Source: Craspedostauros australis
Lineage: Eukaryota > Bacillariophyta > Bacillariophyceae > Mastogloiales > Achnanthaceae
Assembly (NCBI GenBank): GCA_026770025.1
Contig: JAMXDE010000043.1
Location: forward strand, 496,001-560,000
Length of the DNA: 64,000 nucleotides
Reading direction: 5' to 3'
The translations under genes were made by a program, and so were the position numbers. Under the pieces are notes generated by a model. It had not been told where the DNA came from. It saw only the letters and a list, made by a program, of their open reading frames with translations, and ran no database searches. Each line of letters starts with the position of its first letter. The stretch's first letter is position 1. Shown piece by piece: positions 54,962 through 64,000 of this stretch.

Positions 54962-54970
54962 GTCAAGTTC

Positions 54971-55115
54971 TGCCAACATTGCATCAATCAATGTTTCTAA
55001 TCTCTTGCCAAATATGTCCATAATTTCATTTGGTTGAATGTGTTGACGCCTGCAGTGGAAACATGGCAACGAGGTAACCACAGAATGTAAAGAACATCGA
55101 GCAGACGACGAGTAC
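54971..55115. other. Short gap upstream of the permuted tRNA
   Basis: On the minus strand this lies between the stop of the FkbM gene and the tRNA. It is AT-rich in part (GGACATATTTGG about 60 bases upstream of the tRNA). No gene is visible. Confidence 0.4.
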
Positions 55116-56465
55116 CTACATACGCAAGGATTCACCCTTCTTCAGCGTCTCCAGGAACATGGCCTCCATCCGCGATGCCAACGACTTGGCTTCCAGCATG
55201 CCCACATGCACGCAGGCCACATTGGACCAGTACCGATGCCGATAGTGCTTCTGCCAGCAGCCCGTGATCCTCCAGATATTCCCATTCGTCCCGGGCCAGT
55301 AGCACACGTAGCCGTGTCCTTGCAACATATCGATCGCGTCCCGCAACCTCTGCGTCTTCCATTTACCTTTCCAATTGTACTCAAATTCCAGGTACTGCAC
55401 CTGCTGCTGTGCCAGCAATTTCTGTCCACCCAACAGCACATCCAGATCGTATCCTTCCACGTCGATGCTGAGGAAATCGATCGTGCTGCTGGCGTCGCCG
55501 GTCATATACGACAGCGTTCCGACGTAGTCATCCAAAGTGTAGACCGGTATTTCGCTGCACAGTTTCACATCCTTGCCGTTTGCGTGAAGCTGCTGCTGCC
55601 GACGGCAATGATGCTCGAAATCCTTCAATCCACCCGATTCCGCACCCAGCAAGAACCGATCCGAGACCTGCATCGTGCCGCGATCCATGGCAAACGCTGC
55701 CTGCTCCAATATGAAGTCGTTGTTCCACTGCAGATGCAGCTTGGAACGGTACAGTTTCTCGAACGTCGCCGACACGGGCTCAAAACAGTACACGGTGGCT
55801 GGTCGGACCGACGTCGCCTGCACGTCGACTTGCGCCTTGTCGAACTGCGCGCAACTGCTGCCGGCAAAGCCCGATGCGTTATGTTGTTGCGCCGTTTGCG
55901 ATTCCGACGATAACAGCGCGGATTTCCACACGTCGACATCGTACTTGGCATTCTGGCTGCCCATGCGCAATGCATTGACGGCATCGATGCCTTTGTTGCA
56001 TCCGACAAAGAAGCTGACAAAGTGATCGTGCGATGCCGTCGTCGAGTACTCGGGTTGCAGCCACCGCATCGAATCGGGACAGCTCGTGGCACGCGAGAAG
56101 GAGCAGTTGCTGGTCCAGGGGAACTTCTTGTGCTTCTTGCAGTCCAATTCGGGCAGTTGCACGGAGAGGATCTCCATCTGTTCGGCTGTGCAATTGGGAT
56201 GATGCGTCGCGATTTCCAGTTGTGGGTCCAGTCTTCGATTGATGGTGCTGGCGGATGCCGCTGTCAACGCATTCTGCGGATGTGTCTTTGGCAATGAATG
56301 GAAGGATCCATCCCTCTTCATCATGCCTATTGCGGACGGCTGTGATTGCAACACGGATGCGTGTTTGTTCAGGTGATGGGAAAGGAAGATCGGGCTCAAC
56401 GTGACGAACGCAATGGCCATCACGAGCAGCACCCGCACGGGCCGGATCGTCCTGGTCCTCCTCAT
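55116..56465 (-). CDS. FkbM-family methyltransferase with signal anchor
   Basis: This ORF encodes 449 aa from the ATG at 56465. A basic start followed by a single hydrophobic stretch (~11-28, VLLVMAIAFVTLSPIFL) suggests a type II signal anchor, so the catalytic part would face the Golgi/ER lumen or the cell exterior. Family marks are FFVGCNKGIDAVNAL (SAM-binding region, ~155-170), TVYCFEPVSATFEKLY (~240-255), PVYTLDDYVG and IDFLSIDVEGYDLDVLLGG (~335-355). FkbM-type enzymes O-methylate sugars or other small hydroxylated substrates. The diatom versions are numerous and uncharacterised. Many Cys in the luminal part fit an oxidising compartment. The substrate is not readable. Confidence 0.85.
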   Translation of the reverse strand: MRRTRTIRPVRVLLVMAIAFVTLSPIFLSHHLNKHASVLQSQPSAIGMMKRDGSFHSLPKTHPQNALTAASASTINRRLDPQLEIATHHPNCTAEQMEILSVQLPELDCKKHKKFPWTSNCSFSRATSCPDSMRWLQPEYSTTASHDHFVSFFVGCNKGIDAVNALRMGSQNAKYDVDVWKSALLSSESQTAQQHNASGFAGSSCAQFDKAQVDVQATSVRPATVYCFEPVSATFEKLYRSKLHLQWNNDFILEQAAFAMDRGTMQVSDRFLLGAESGGLKDFEHHCRRQQQLHANGKDVKLCSEIPVYTLDDYVGTLSYMTGDASSTIDFLSIDVEGYDLDVLLGGQKLLAQQQVQYLEFEYNWKGKWKTQRLRDAIDMLQGHGYVCYWPGTNGNIWRITGCWQKHYRHRYWSNVACVHVGMLEAKSLASRMEAMFLETLKKGESLRM

Positions 56466-56948
56466 TCTCTAGAGATGCCGTTCGTCTTGTTGTCAATGGT
56501 GTGTGTGCAGATATATATGGTTGGAGCTTGGGACAATGATGATGAAGTTGGCAGAGTGCTATCACCGACATCTCGTGAGTCGCCTCCCATCATCTGTTTC
56601 TGTGATTCGGCAGATACGCGCAAAAGATGATTGTTGGCATCGTGGAATTCGTTCGTGACTGGTTGTTGTTCCCGAATCACTCGCAAAACCGCCAAACCAA
56701 TCACCAACGTCACCCTTTCATCGTTCCTCCCAACTTCATTCATGTTCCACTAGCTACCGACGAGTTCCCGAAGATGCCTGTCAAGTAAAGAGGTGCTTCT
56801 AATGTTACATTATAGAATTGCTCCACGCTTCGCTTGCGACCACGTGTTGTCTCGGTTGTTGAATTGTCGACGCTCCTTTCTTCAGAGCGTAGTGGAATGC
56901 CGTCTCCACTTCACTCCACTCCGGACAGTCGTATGCGCCTGCCTACTC
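56466..56948. other. Intergenic
   Basis: This stretch contains the upstream region of the FkbM gene and the 3' flank of the 4TM gene, both transcribed to the left. No gene is recognised. Confidence 0.5.
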
Positions 56949-57563
56949 CTATTTATGGTACTGGTAAGTGGAGGTGCTCTCGCCGTTGCCACCGATGCCG
57001 TTGCGGGCCGCCTCCCGGTTCTTCTGCTCCAAGTACAGAACGCGAGACATCATGGGCAACAACCCGATGCTGGCACTGGTACCAACAAACAGGAACCAGG
57101 CGACGATGTTCATGTCGAGCTCGCGCGCCTTGGGAAGGATGAAGACCCACGAGACACACAGGCAGTACAGCAGATCGTACCAGATCTGGTGTCCCACGAA
57201 GTTGCTCGTGTGCTCCGAAAAGAACGTCGCGACGCCCTCCTGCATCACGGCGTACACGGTGAAGCCGAGGAAGAAGACGAAGACCCCGAACGGGAGTTGC
57301 CATGGCAGGTTGTACGGATCGGAAACACCGAACGTGGTGTGCGCCATGAAGACGAACGCAAAGGCTGATGTTACGGAATAAGTGGTGAGGGCATAGCGCA
57401 TCGATGGAAGTTGAAACAGTGAAGCAGAAAAAGTGGTGGCAGAGTGAGTGAATTGAATTGATGCGGAGAGAGTCTTTGTTGATGTTGCTGAGAACAAGCC
57501 GTGTGATCCGAATGAGCACTCACCGTACATAACGAGAGGCATAACTTGGAGGTAGTCTGTCAT
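56949..57563 (-). CDS. Spliced four-helix membrane protein, unknown function
   Basis: Exon 1 lies at 57563-57524, the intron at 57523-57365 (GTGAGT...CATCAG, 159 bp) and exon 2 at 57364-56949, giving 151 aa. The splice joins MTDYLQVMPLVMY to AFAFVFMAHTTFG in phase and removes a Ser/Thr-rich stretch that is open in frame but looks intronic. Four hydrophobic segments are visible: LQVMPLVMYAFAFVFMA, LPFGVFVFFLGFTVYAVM, IWYDLLYCLCVSWVFIL and IVAWFLFVGTSASIGLL. A conserved-looking loop EGVATFFSEHTSNFVGHQIWYDL sits between helices 2 and 3, and the tail is hydrophilic. I do not recognise the family; proteins of this sort recur in stramenopiles as uncharacterised. Confidence 0.75.
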   Translation of the reverse strand: MTDYLQVMPLVMYGECSFGSHGLFSATSTKTLSASIQFTHSATTFSASLFQLPSMRYALTTYSVTSAFAFVFMAHTTFGVSDPYNLPWQLPFGVFVFFLGFTVYAVMQEGVATFFSEHTSNFVGHQIWYDLLYCLCVSWVFILPKARELDMNIVAWFLFVGTSASIGLLPMMSRVLYLEQKNREAARNGIGGNGESTSTYQYHK

Positions 57564-57829
57564 GGTTGTCGTTGTTGTTGCTGATGCTGTTGGCTTGATG
57601 TCGATCTTGACCTTGATTTCGTTTTATGAGCTTGAGTTGTGTGTGAGGATTGTGATGTTTGGGATCAATTTGTGAGGATGCTTCCTGTTGCTTTTGTTGT
57701 TGCGGTTCGTTCGTGTTTCTGGAGAAGGTACGGTAAATTACGGAATCAAGCGTTTGTATTCTTATTGCTATCGCTGTGAGTTACAAACACTATTTATGTA
57801 TCTGCCTTGACTCCCTGGATGCGCCCCCA
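57564..57829. other. Upstream region of the 4TM gene
   Basis: No gene is visible. This should contain the promoter of the minus-strand 4TM gene. Confidence 0.4.
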
Positions 57830-57905
57830 ACTTTGGGAGCCCCTCGAGGGAGTCCACCCGCACTTTGAAATGGACCTCCTAACTTACAATCTCGGATATC
57901 CGTAA
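57830..57905 (+). repeat. Relic of a transposon B-type terminal inverted repeat
   Basis: The sequence GAGCCCCTCGAGGGAGTC, then CCCGCACTTTGAAATGGAC, then CTAACTTACAATCTCGGATATCC follows the left end of transposon B closely in order and spacing. No matching right end or transposase is seen within the next kilobases, so this is a solo end, a deleted copy or the edge of a non-autonomous derivative. Confidence 0.7.
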
Positions 57906-60620
57906 GGAATTTTTTGTGTGGGCGTTTTCGTATATGACCCACGTCAGCCAATGACCGTACGACCACGGCAGGATTTTGAAAAAATGGGCTCCTATGGAGA
58001 CTAAAATTTAACCATGTATAATTTAACACATTGGTAATAAGGGAAAGGTGCTAGACAGTGAGTCCGGGCATTGGTTATAAAGTTATGAGGTGGTGAAAAT
58101 GGCCAAGCTATCTCTAATAGGGCCTTTGTGAGTGCGTTTTTCGCGTTGTTCCTCGTCTTGCAAGTTTTTGTCAATGAGACTGATTCGGTACATTTCTGGT
58201 TGGTTCACGGATCCGAGACCCTCTTGAACTCGATTTTGGGCCAAACATTCGTGAATGAAACGTACTCACGGGCAGACGACATAATTTTGCGACACACTCA
58301 ACGTCGCGAAACAAAGCAGCCACCGTGCACAACTGCTCCAAGTGCTTCAGCTGCTCTTCCAACGCTCATCTTTGTTTGGGTTGGCTCAATATAGTGCATG
58401 GGGGAGGAATAACCGCTCCTGCACGAGTGGTGGCCCAGTCTATGCCCCACTCAAAGAGCACGGCGATGATGGAGAGTGGCGTTGGCATCATCACCCCAGT
58501 GGATGACCCTGTTGGACTGTTGGGAATGCCCTTGTTCACGTTGTACGATCCCAGTGGTTCAATCCAACCCTTGTTGAAGAAACTGTCTCCAGTATCTGAA
58601 GTGGATCATTTTTGAAGCATACAATGAGATGCAGTCTGCTGGATTGAAGTGAGTGTGCTGGGGAAGAAGCAATCGCGGAGCCCATCCGATCGTCATCAAT
58701 CCAAAGCGAGAGTGATCATTTCGAATATCGGCTCGCGCAATCCCCAAAACGTCCTTCTTCATGTATGGCAAAATTGTACGTAATTATTCCTACTGAGTGA
58801 TGTGAACGTTTCAATTTCAAATTTGAAATTTCCAGATTGTTCTCATCTTTTGTCATTGACATTCGTTAAACGTCACTATCAAATTGTGTTGTCCAATCAT
58901 TTCGTCTCATCATCATGACGTATACACACGTACATACGGACAGACAGTGTTTTGTTCCCGCAAAGCCTCAAAACCAAACAAATCCAACACATCGTTTGGC
59001 GAGAGGTGTTGAGTGCACCAACACATTCGCCCCAATAACACCGTTAGCAACAGATATAAGAAAAACAAACGCAATTACGTCCACCACAGCAAGTCAACCA
59101 GGGGCGCAGGTCAACATTGTCACCAACAACGACGCCATTGTGGCCATCGACCATATGCTCAATGTGTGCTGAGTAGAGGAACACTGCGCAGTTTGGTATC
59201 GACAGCGTTGTCAACGACCATGAGACACTGTCATGGCATGAACACACCAGTGAAGCCATCCACCAAACTACTCCACTAATGCATGCCACAGCATCATCAG
59301 CGGGCTTCTCTTCTCAAGTGGCCTATCGCCGCAATACATGCAATGCTGTGTGGCATTCCATGTATTTGAAGAAGCGACTATGGCACTCGCCTGTTGCCAC
59401 ATGCCACATGAGGCCTACCATGGTAGAGTCCCGATTGTGTACACCTACGGGCTCTTGGCTCCAGGATGTTTGCGCGCAAACCTGGACAGCCAAGGGCAAA
59501 GCTGCATCGGCACTCCTGTGATGGCGTTTTCCTGGGATACACTGCTACAGCGTCCAACATTGAGTAGAACGACGTATCCACGGGCCAAGTGAAAACAACG
59601 GCCCATTTCACCATTGACAAGGCTCACTACAACGCTCAGGAGCGATCGCCAGGGCCGCAGCTCCTGTACAACCTTGTCCTTCAGGAACATCAACCCGATG
59701 CAGTTGCCATCCCGGCTGTGCTTCCTATCCTGCAACACGAGCTCCATCCCGTGACTGCGTCAAGATTGCAGCGCGCATGCCTTTGCCACTTGGAGAGCTT
59801 GCGAACATCCCCACGCATGCGTCAGCGGCCATCCTGCATACGACTGTCCCTTCTGATCCAGATTCAGTCCTGGGGTCCATTTTATCGGTGATTCGTTCGG
59901 CGTAAGTTTCCAATGCATCGTGTCCCTTTCCGGGAGCGATGACACCCTTGGGCTTGACCTCCAGATGGACAACATTGTCGGAATGCGTGTACTCGGATGT
60001 GTATGCATCAGTCACACTTGCATGCCATCAAGAATATTTGGTGGCAGAATCACGACCCAAAACTAATGACGTCACAACGATACCACCACGATACCACGAG
60101 GATACTACGATACTACAATACCAGGATATCGCAATACCAGCGGATACCACAGTATCCAACACATGTGGTGTCACCTCAAGGCCTTACCTACCAGGTCTAC
60201 AGAGAATGAAATATGTTTTTAATAATCCATCAGATTCCATCAATCATCAGATTCAACAAAACCCGAGAACGAAACAACGACGAGACAACGAGAGAGAAAC
60301 AACAACACGAAAATCAAGTCAACATCAACGAGCAACAGGAGAGCAATGTGCATGGAGGTGCAAGAGTATTGCACCAGCAATGAGAGCAAGGAAGAGATGG
60401 ATCAAGAGAGCATCTTGATCATCTCATTCCGCACACTCGCTCATCAACAATCGATTCCAGTAACAGTAACAAGCAACGGAAACACTTTCAGCAAAGAGTG
60501 TTGACTACTACCGATTCTCCATGTGCAGAGCCTTCCAACACACTCTCTCTCTCTCTCTCTCTCCATGATATCACTGCGCGATACTATGTATTCGATATGT
60601 AATCAATCGTCCTGTCTCAT
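57906..60620. other. Repeat-like region, no intact gene
   Basis: Scattered open frames occur on both strands. The plus frame 58325-58615 and the minus frames 59725-60015 and 59445-59747 look faintly protein-like (for example HLEVKPKGVIAPGKGHDALETY on the minus strand, then MELVLQDRKHSRDGNCIGLMFL), as if from a decayed mobile element. They cannot be joined into anything I recognise. A CT microsatellite lies at about 60541-60563. Confidence 0.4.
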
Positions 60621-60629
60621 ATTGACCTA

Positions 60630-60965
60630 CTACTTCATGCGGAGTTTTCAATGTCTTGCTTGAACTCCTCCTTTACATATCCATGATCTCCATGACGCCA
60701 CAGTAATAGAATCTTTGGATTCTGTTCTGATGTGGAGTCAGCTGTTGATGTGGGGACACATGGCATCGTGTCAGTGCCAGCTGTCGTTCCATGCTCCTTC
60801 ACATTCCATATTCCGTTGATGATGTAGATGGGAGGCAAAGGTATTGTCATTTTGGGTATAGTTGTGAAATATTTCGACCTGGACTTGATGTCACTTGTTT
60901 CTGTCGAATGGATGGACAGACCAAATATCTGATGCTCTCAGATAATGTTGTTCACCCATTGCCTT
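60630..60965 (-). mobile_element. Dispersed repeat, second copy of the transposon B insert
   Basis: The region 60715-60960 resembles the middle of the insertion at 41070-41310. On the minus strand an open frame of 71 aa (60850-60635) contains PPIYIINGIWNVKEHGT, matching IINGMWN...HGT in the other copy. It appears to be a fragment of a mobile-element gene. Confidence 0.5.
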
Positions 60966-61346
60966 CCGAAATGGTGAACACATTGGCGCGCGTGAATTCG
61001 TGATGTGATTCACTCAATCACGCTTCATTGATGACACGAATGTTAGCGCCATTTGCACAGAGAGTACAAGAGAACAATGGGTGAGTAATGCACATACACC
61101 TATGCACATTCCGACACACAAACAACACAAAAACAAAGATGCGAAAGACTACTCTTTCCCATTCAGTGATGAAGGTGATTGTGCACGTCATGTTAGAATA
61201 ACAAAGATAGCAGTTGGCAAACAATCCAGATCTATTATGCAGAAAAGCATAGTCCGCGTGACCCTTCCACCGAGAAGACGTATGTAGGACCAGTACTAAC
61301 AAATTTACGTAGAACGTGTACAATCACTACCAGAACAAAAACACAG
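60966..61346. other. Intergenic or element flank
   Basis: No gene is supportable here. The stretch leads directly into the disrupted ORF that starts at 61347. Confidence 0.4.
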
Positions 61347-63694
61347 ATGATGGTGCGCACCGACGCAACAAACAGCTCTGGCAGAGCCAACCCAAAGCCA
61401 TCCTGCACCCAGCAAAGGGCATCGGGACGACCAGGAAGAGGAGGCCGTCACAATGGTGACAACGACGGCGGAGGGCGAGGAGGAGGGGGTCGGAAACAGG
61501 CCCGGGAAGGAGCACGAAAGAAAGCGGCGAAAAACACCACCAACACGGGCGACAGCGGATGGATTTGGAGCCATGACCATGAGAAATCTTGGGGTGACAT
61601 CCTCCGTGAGCGCAATTTGTTGACGCGAAACGCCGAACCCTTCACAACGGCCACAGGGGCGGAAGGCGCACTCGACGAAACCATCGCGCACACCAAAGCG
61701 AACACCGTGGATGGCGACACCGGAAAACGCTGGAGGAGTGGACGGACGTGTTTCAACGAGCATACGACAACAAGTTGCAACCTGACCAGAATATTAATCT
61801 GGTGGAGCTCATGATCCGGTTGGTGGCAACACCCAACATCTTTCCCAACATGTGGAACGCAGGGCGGATCAAAGCCACACATGAGACGTCGGCGTGGATT
61901 GCGGCAAGGATCGTTTTCATGCACTCCAAAGGCATCGAATTCGAAGACAAAGAGGAAACCACCACTTCCCCAAACCCGAAGAAGAAGAAGAAGCCATGCA
62001 AACCAAAACGCAAGGCGGTTGCATTCCTGCGGAAGACGGCAAGGCAAGCCGATCTACCAAGTGTGAACGATGTGTTGAGTGACTTCAACAAAACCTTCTT
62101 CGATGTACGGCTTCCCATGGTCAGGGAATCCAATGATCCCATTATTAACCAAGTCATCGCAAGCCTCAATGAAGTCAGAGCGTTCATCTTCCGGGCCGAT
62201 TCGAAGGCTCGGGTCGTTGTGTGGCGACGAAGCAAGGAGATGAAACCATGGACGGCATCCGACGTGCCCTGGACCTCTCGCGAGACCGTCAAGCAGTTTG
62301 TAGAGAGCTTGTACGCACGTACGGGCTTCAACACGTACACAAAGATCTGGGTCGCACACAAGGCGGAGGCAAAAGTTTTCGAAGACGACGGTACACTTTG
62401 AGCATCAGCCATATCGTTCTCCAAGTTGGAAATCCAAGAGCACAACATCGTAACAGCAGGCTGGTTGTTCGGCAGTCACAGCACCACCAACAACAACGAC
62501 CTGGCTGATGCCATCAACGAGGCGGAGGTTGTGAAAGGCAAATTTGCGGTGCAGTTGCGAATGAAGGAGATGCAGCTGGTCAGCAAAAGGAATCGACCAA
62601 AAGACACTAGCAACTTCAGAAACCGTCCTAGAGCCACGCATGTGATGAGTGGGGAATCGAAAACCCACATGTGCAGGGTAGCAATGAAGGAACTCTTCAA
62701 CAACCGCTCGGATACGGTCCGGGTGCTGGGAAAACAGATGAGGTTTCTGCCAGACGCGTTGGACACGAGGTTCGAACATCCTCCATCGGAGCTCGCAAAC
62801 TTGAGCAAGATGGCAGCACACCAGCGAGAATTCGAAAAGGTGATGAAGGTTCAAGGGGTTCACTCTATCCTACAGCTGGACGTCGAGATTCCGATCTGGA
62901 GGCTGACCCTACGCGAAGTGGTCATGAACCTTAGGTCTTTCGAGGATCCGGACTACGCCCTGTTCGTCTCAGTGGATACCAACAGAAACGATTGGACCCA
63001 GATGAACTTTGTGTTTCATCTGAAGCGACGAGTGGAGGCACACGAACTGATTTCGAAGCTACCTTTCTTTTGCTACAAGAAATTGGACTTCCGCTGCCAG
63101 GGATGGTTTACTCCATATGCGTGATCACAGAATGAGCACTACGAGGTAGATTGGGAGTCTGGATTGGTCCTCAGCCGGGAAGAACAAGAGATGGGGCAGA
63201 TGGTGCAAGCCGGCCCTAAGTTCTTGAACCTTGATGAACAAGAGGCGATGGGCATGTCTCCCACGGAGATGGGATGGGAAGGGTACGTGGACGATCAAGG
63301 CAATATGAAGCCGGTACCGTTGCTCCAGTTCGACGTGGAGTTGATCACAAACCCAAAAACCCAGAACGGGGACAATTACACCGTGGGTACATTCGCCACG
63401 GCATCCCCTGCTCAGCAAACCAGCCATGTGGCGCACGTAATTGCGAACGCAGCCTCAAACAAGGCTGACAATCCGGAGGCATTCGTGTTGGATCCGAGAG
63501 CCAAAGTGGACTTTGATGTGGACCATCCAGCAACCATCGCGGAGAAGGATGAAGAAGACGAGGGAGATGAAGATGATAGCTCAAACAGCACTGGGACGGA
63601 CTCCAACGAGGCAGCCGTCGACGACATGGTCGTCAACATGGACACAAGCTCCAAAAAATCTGACAGTGGTGATAGGGCCACAGTCCACGCGTAA
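61347..63694 (+). pseudogene. Disrupted large ORF, probably retroelement ORF1-like
   Basis: One long protein can be followed through four open segments. A frameshift lies in the A-run at about 61718-61722: the first frame fails there, while the other frame reads TLEEWTDVFQRAYDNKL without a break. TGA stops at 62399 and 63122 interrupt the same frame. In order there is a Gly/Arg-rich basic start, a basic patch KKKKKPCKPKRKAVAFLRKTA, a globular part with HNIVTAGWLFGSHSTTNNNDLADAI, KGKFAVQLRMKEMQL, RVLGKQMRFLPDAL and VDTNRNDWTQMNFVFHLKRRVEAHEL, and an acidic Ser-rich end. I have a memory of similar GWL-GSH...LADAL...MRF-PD proteins next to reverse transcriptases in stramenopile genomes, but cannot confirm it. 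No reverse transcriptase lies within the window. Confidence 0.5.
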
Positions 63695-64000
63695 TCGCAA
63701 GAATGCCAAAGGACCAGCTACGCGCAAGCAATCGGCTGAGTCCGAGGACTCAGGCAGGATAAAGAGAGTCCAGGAAAGAGGAGGAGTGTGAGACCAGCGG
63801 AGATGACGGACTATAGTCAAAGGTAACAAAAAACAGAGAGGAGGAAGACCGAAAAATTTGCCAGTACCAACACTATCAATACAACAACGACAACAACAAC
63901 GACAACAACAGCAGCAACAACGGCGATAAAATAGCAACAAAGACAACGACAACAACGACAACAACAACAACGACGACGACTCGACGAAAACGGCGAATAC
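63695..64000. other. CAA/CGA-rich low-complexity end of the window
   Basis: From about 63866 the sequence becomes an imperfect (CAACGA/CAACAA)n tract running to the end. If the preceding ORF belongs to a retroelement, its other parts lie beyond the window. Confidence 0.6.

Noticed and set aside
54731-55135. N-terminal extension of the histone-fold ORF
   Set aside because: It would translate straight through both halves of the tRNA locus and its terminator, and the extra peptide does not look like the rest of the protein.

Overview
The window looks like nuclear DNA of a diatom or a close photosynthetic stramenopile. The best evidence is a chloroplast-type HSP90 whose first exon encodes a signal peptide ending in an A-FAP motif, the bipartite plastid presequence of diatoms. 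Supporting evidence comes from a diatom-style membrane LRR protein, an FkbM methyltransferase with a signal anchor, short GT-AG introns (159-216 bp) and abundant decayed DNA transposons.

Layout. 0.1-3.7 kb: a decayed DDE transposon whose ~420-bp inverted ends each carry a CCGGACA-type minisatellite. 4.9-19.9 kb: five paralogous genes (one minus, four plus). They share an uncharacterised two-part module, a 'VRFS...P..G......GPP(I/L)...W' segment and a 'LS..QR..LL...G......I..A.......QQRLET.L' helix, set in very different low-complexity proteins. 19.8-20.2 kb: two identical 93-bp tRNA-like (B-box) repeats. 21.0-22.2 and 30.7-31.9 kb: a ~1.2-kb direct repeat, about 99% identical, flanking transposon A (22.2-26.7 kb) and an LRR receptor-like gene. 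34.7-38.7 kb: a secreted GMC oxidoreductase and a 7TM receptor-like protein. 39.3-45.9 kb: transposon B, a relative of A and itself interrupted by another repeat. 46.5-47.9 kb: poorly defined spliced genes. 48.8-57.6 kb: a dense housekeeping block with a PrmC/HemK methyltransferase, plastid HSP90, mitochondrial ISCA2, a small histone-fold-like protein, an FkbM methyltransferase and a spliced 4TM protein. 57.8-64.0 kb: repeat-rich DNA with a transposon-end relic, a dispersed repeat and a frameshifted ORF resembling a retroelement ORF.

The most striking observation is on the minus strand at 54.88-54.96 kb. A tRNA-Arg(ACG) is present with its halves in reversed order: the 3' half (anticodon stem, T arm, acceptor) comes first, then 5 nt, then the 5' half (acceptor, D arm, anticodon), then a T5 terminator. 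The acceptor, anticodon and T stems pair completely. The junction falls at 37/38 with the 3-nt bulges and the C32-purine pair expected by tRNA splicing endonuclease. This is the organisation of a circularly permuted tRNA gene.

The second notable result is a pair of related DNA transposons with TA-flanked ~150-bp inverted ends and a D/D/E-like transposase that I cannot assign to a named superfamily. One copy (B) keeps its acidic residues. The other (A) has two nonsense codons, a frameshift and a D-to-N change.
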